Below, piece after piece: positions 5,975 through 7,763 of a stretch of DNA of 7,763 nucleotides. The stretch comes from Spirochaetales bacterium (GTDB taxonomy: Bacteria > Spirochaetota > Spirochaetia > Sphaerochaetales > Sphaerochaetaceae). The position numbers were made by a program, and so were the translations under genes. Where the stretch lies: NCBI GenBank assembly GCA_017962865.1, contig JAGCUM010000014.1, positions 1 to 7,763 of the forward strand, given 5' to 3'. Positions within the stretch are counted from its first letter, which is position 1. Every line of letters starts with the position of its first letter. The notes beneath the pieces were generated by a model. That model saw only the letters and a list, made by a program, of their open reading frames with translations. It had not been told where the DNA came from and searched no databases.

Positions 5975-7336
5975 GTTCTTGAAGCTATGAACGGGTGCGG
6001 GAATACGACCGCCGCGAGCTATGAAAGCTTCGCAGGAATACTCGTTGACCTTCATGATCGGAGCACTTCCCAGAAGGCCTCCGAACTCTGCCATATCACC
6101 TACATCCTTGCCTTCGACCGGAATGATTCTGACTGCTGTCGTCTTCTGGTTGATCATTCCGATTGCCATCTCATCTGCAATGATTCCGGAGATGGTCGAG
6201 GCCGGGGTTTTGCCAGGAATTGCAATCATATCCAGTCCGACCGAACACACGCAGGTCATTGCCTCGAGCTTCTCGATGGTAAGGCATCCGCATGCTGCCG
6301 AGCTGATCATTCCATGATCCTCGGAGACAGGGATGAATGCTCCCGAGAGGCCTCCGACATAGCTGGAAGCCATGATGCCGCCCTTCTTGACCGCATCGTT
6401 CAGAAGAGCAAGGGCAGCAGTCGTGCCCGGAGCTCCGACCTTATCCAGTCCCATGGACTCCAGGATCTCGGCAATAGAATCTCCTACCGCCGGTGTCGGG
6501 GCAAGCGAAAGATCGACGATGCCGTAGGGAACTCCCAGTCTTCTTGAAGCTTCCTGGGCAACCAGTTGACCGAGCCTTGTTACCTTGAAGGCAGTTTTCT
6601 TGATGGTATCGCAGAGCTCGCCGAAAGGCTTGCCCTTCACACTCTGGATTGCATGGTTTATGACTCCGGGTCCGGAAACACCGACGTTGATCACGTTGTC
6701 CGTCTCGGTAACACCGTGGAAGGCACCTGCCATGAACGGGTTATCGTCCGGGGCATTGCAGAACACGACCAGCTTTGCACAGCCGAGGGAATCCTTGTCT
6801 GCAGTTCTCTTTGCCGTCTCCTTGATGATCTGTCCCATGAGTTTGACCGCATCCATGTTGATGCCTGTCTTGGTAGACCCGAGGTTTACGGAAGAACAGA
6901 CACAGTCGGTACAGGCAAGAGCTTCGGGGATTGACTTTATCAGAAGTTCCTCGGAGGCTGTCATGCCCTTGGCAGGAAGAGCAGAGAAACCGCCTATGAA
7001 ATTGACCCCCACTTCCTTGGCAGCCTTGTCCAGGGTCTTTGCAATCTGCACGAAGTCATCCGTGCTCTTGCAGGCTGATGCCCCTATCAGCGCAATCGGC
7101 GTGACGGAGATGCGCTTGTTGACGATGGGGATGGCATACTCACGCTCGATCTCATGACCGATGGCGACGAGGTTCTTGGCCGTAGAGGTGATGCGTCTGT
7201 GGATATTTCTGCAGAGCGAGTTCACATCATCGCTGATGCAATCCAGAAGGGAGATTCCCAACGTGATTGTCCTCACGTCCAGATTCTCCTTCTCTATCAT
7301 CTGGTTGGTTTCTATGACTTCATTGATATTTATCAT
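5972..7336 (-). CDS. UPF0210 / DUF711 'PFL family' protein
   Basis: This 454-residue protein matches the full length of the conserved UPF0210 family. Recognisable blocks are the N-terminal [17 protein letters not shown] (about 17-33), [17 protein letters not shown] (64-80), the Cys-rich [17 protein letters not shown] (142-158), [19 protein letters not shown] (346-364) and the C-terminal [14 protein letters not shown] (441-454). The biochemical role of the family is not established. The 'PFL' name reflects an old suggested similarity to pyruvate formate-lyase and does not mean it is one. The conserved cysteines suggest a metal- or redox-dependent activity (inference). ATG 7336 fits the family's start, but no clear Shine-Dalgarno precedes it. 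In other genomes a small ACT-domain protein often sits next to it; none is seen here. It converges on the HAD gene across 110 bp. Confidence 0.93.
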   Translation of the reverse strand: MININEVIETNQMIEKENLDVRTITLGISLLDCISDDVNSLCRNIHRRITSTAKNLVAIGHEIEREYAIPIVNKRISVTPIALIGASACKSTDDFVQIAKTLDKAAKEVGVNFIGGFSALPAKGMTASEELLIKSIPEALACTDCVCSSVNLGSTKTGINMDAVKLMGQIIKETAKRTADKDSLGCAKLVVFCNAPDDNPFMAGAFHGVTETDNVINVGVSGPGVINHAIQSVKGKPFGELCDTIKKTAFKVTRLGQLVAQEASRRLGVPYGIVDLSLAPTPAVGDSIAEILESMGLDKVGAPGTTAALALLNDAVKKGGIMASSYVGGLSGAFIPVSEDHGMISSAACGCLTIEKLEAMTCVCSVGLDMIAIPGKTPASTISGIIADEMAIGMINQKTTAVRIIPVEGKDVGDMAEFGGLLGSAPIMKVNEYSCEAFIARGGRIPAPVHSFKN

Positions 7337-7342
7337 GCTTCA

Positions 7343-7371
7343 CTTATGCAGAGTTATGCTCAGTTTGTCAA
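7343..7371 (-). promoter_or_regulatory. Candidate promoter for the UPF0210 gene
   Basis: On the minus strand TTGACA (7371-7366, perfect -35) and CATAAG (7348-7343, 4 of 6 to the -10) are 17 bp apart in the 57-bp gap behind the oxidoreductase gene. The ATG at 7336 follows the -10 by 6 nt, so the mRNA would begin at or beside the start codon. The geometry matches the two other promoter candidates in the window. Confidence 0.45.
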
Positions 7372-7393
7372 TTTTTATTCAAAAAGTTTTTCT

Positions 7394-7763
7394 TTATTCG
7401 AACGGATAGACCAGGTTCATCTGGCGTCTGCACTCATCCAGAATGCGCATGCAGTCCAGCGTTGCCTGAGGCGGAATGAAGGAACTCTCGGTCTTCCCTT
7501 CCCGGATTTCCGATGCGACGCTGTCGAATTCCTTGAGATAGCTTCTCTGCCCCTTGAAGATATCAACCCCGCTCTTGGTCTTGGCCACGGCGCTCTCTCC
7601 GTAGTGATAACCCGGGTTTGCAAGAAAGCCGTCCTCGCATTCGATTATATTTGCCTCGCCCTTGGTATCGAATATGGAAACATCCATATTCACATCGAAT
7701 CCGTCATAGCCCAGAACGATGTGCTCGCCGTAGTCGATTCCGTTTTTGATGTCCCCGTTGCAG
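7394..7763 (-). CDS. Gfo/Idh/MocA-family oxidoreductase, C-terminal fragment (5' end outside window)
   Basis: Reading the minus strand from 7762, the frame is open for 122 codons to a TAA at 7396-7394. The visible part is the end of the C-terminal substrate domain, with the family's terminal signature: a helix containing YLKEFDSVASEIREGKTES, then PPQATLDCMRILDECRRQM and the ending LVYPFE. These proteins are NAD(P)-dependent dehydrogenases acting on sugars, inositols or related compounds. The Rossmann domain and the catalytic EKP motif lie outside the window, so the substrate cannot be judged. The gene is upstream of, and codirectional with, the UPF0210 gene. The short palindrome AAAAAGTTTTT just after its stop (7381-7391) could assist 3'-end formation, and a separate promoter candidate follows. 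Confidence 0.85.
   Translation of the reverse strand, partial: CNGDIKNGIDYGEHIVLGYDGFDVNMDVSIFDTKGEANIIECEDGFLANPGYHYGESAVAKTKSGVDIFKGQRSYLKEFDSVASEIREGKTESSFIPPQATLDCMRILDECRRQMNLVYPFE

Noticed and set aside
5987..7157. Several plus-strand open frames inside the UPF0210 region
   Set aside because: The minus-strand protein matches its family from end to end, so these are shadows.
5972..7336. Pyruvate formate-lyase
   Set aside because: The sequence is UPF0210/DUF711 along its whole length; no C-terminal glycyl-radical motif is seen and the length is far below that of the true enzyme.
7381..7391. Intrinsic terminator at the palindrome AAAAAGTTTTT
   Set aside because: The stem is purely A/T with a one-base centre, too weak for a hairpin terminator; at most a T-run signal.

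Overview
The window carries nine genes on both strands with tight packing and roughly balanced base composition. Two are cut by the window edges: a LysR-type regulator at the left (3' end only) and a Gfo/Idh/MocA-family oxidoreductase at the right (3' end only). The organism cannot be named from the sequence. The three promoter candidates read as sigma70-type, each with a 17-bp spacer and a TTGACA-like -35, which favours a bacterium, possibly an anaerobic gut lineage such as a spirochaete or clostridium-like form. However, the genes that open a transcription unit have no Shine-Dalgarno sequence and sit 6-10 nt after the -10 box. Internal operon genes do have one, and no GC-rich hairpin/U-tract terminator is visible. 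That mixture is also typical of archaea, so a gut methanogen remains an alternative.

Layout. 1-280 (+): LysR regulator C-terminus, overlapping tail-to-tail by 35 bp with a TVP38/TMEM64 (VTT-domain) membrane protein at 246-983 (-). A short divergent promoter region (984-1051) separates this from a plus-strand run of six closely spaced genes: bioY, bioM and bioN (a tripartite biotin ECF importer), a condensation-domain acyltransferase-like protein, a DUF6320-like membrane protein and a Cof-type HAD phosphatase (1052-5861). A convergent intergenic stretch (5862-5971) holds small inverted repeats and three tandem copies of a 23-bp unit. On the minus strand follow a UPF0210 'PFL family' protein (5972-7336) and, upstream of it, the oxidoreductase end (7394-7763).

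How the genes may work together. BioY binds biotin in the membrane, BioM hydrolyses ATP, and BioN couples the two. The single ATPase directly beside its S and T components indicates a dedicated biotin transporter. The acyltransferase and the membrane protein overlap by 8 bp and are probably a functional pair, perhaps modifying a lipid or envelope molecule. Their link to biotin uptake is only through shared transcription. I see no complete undescribed system here. The points most worth a second look are the 23-bp tandem array, the divergent leaderless promoter with facing -35 boxes, and the acyltransferase's N-terminal extension.
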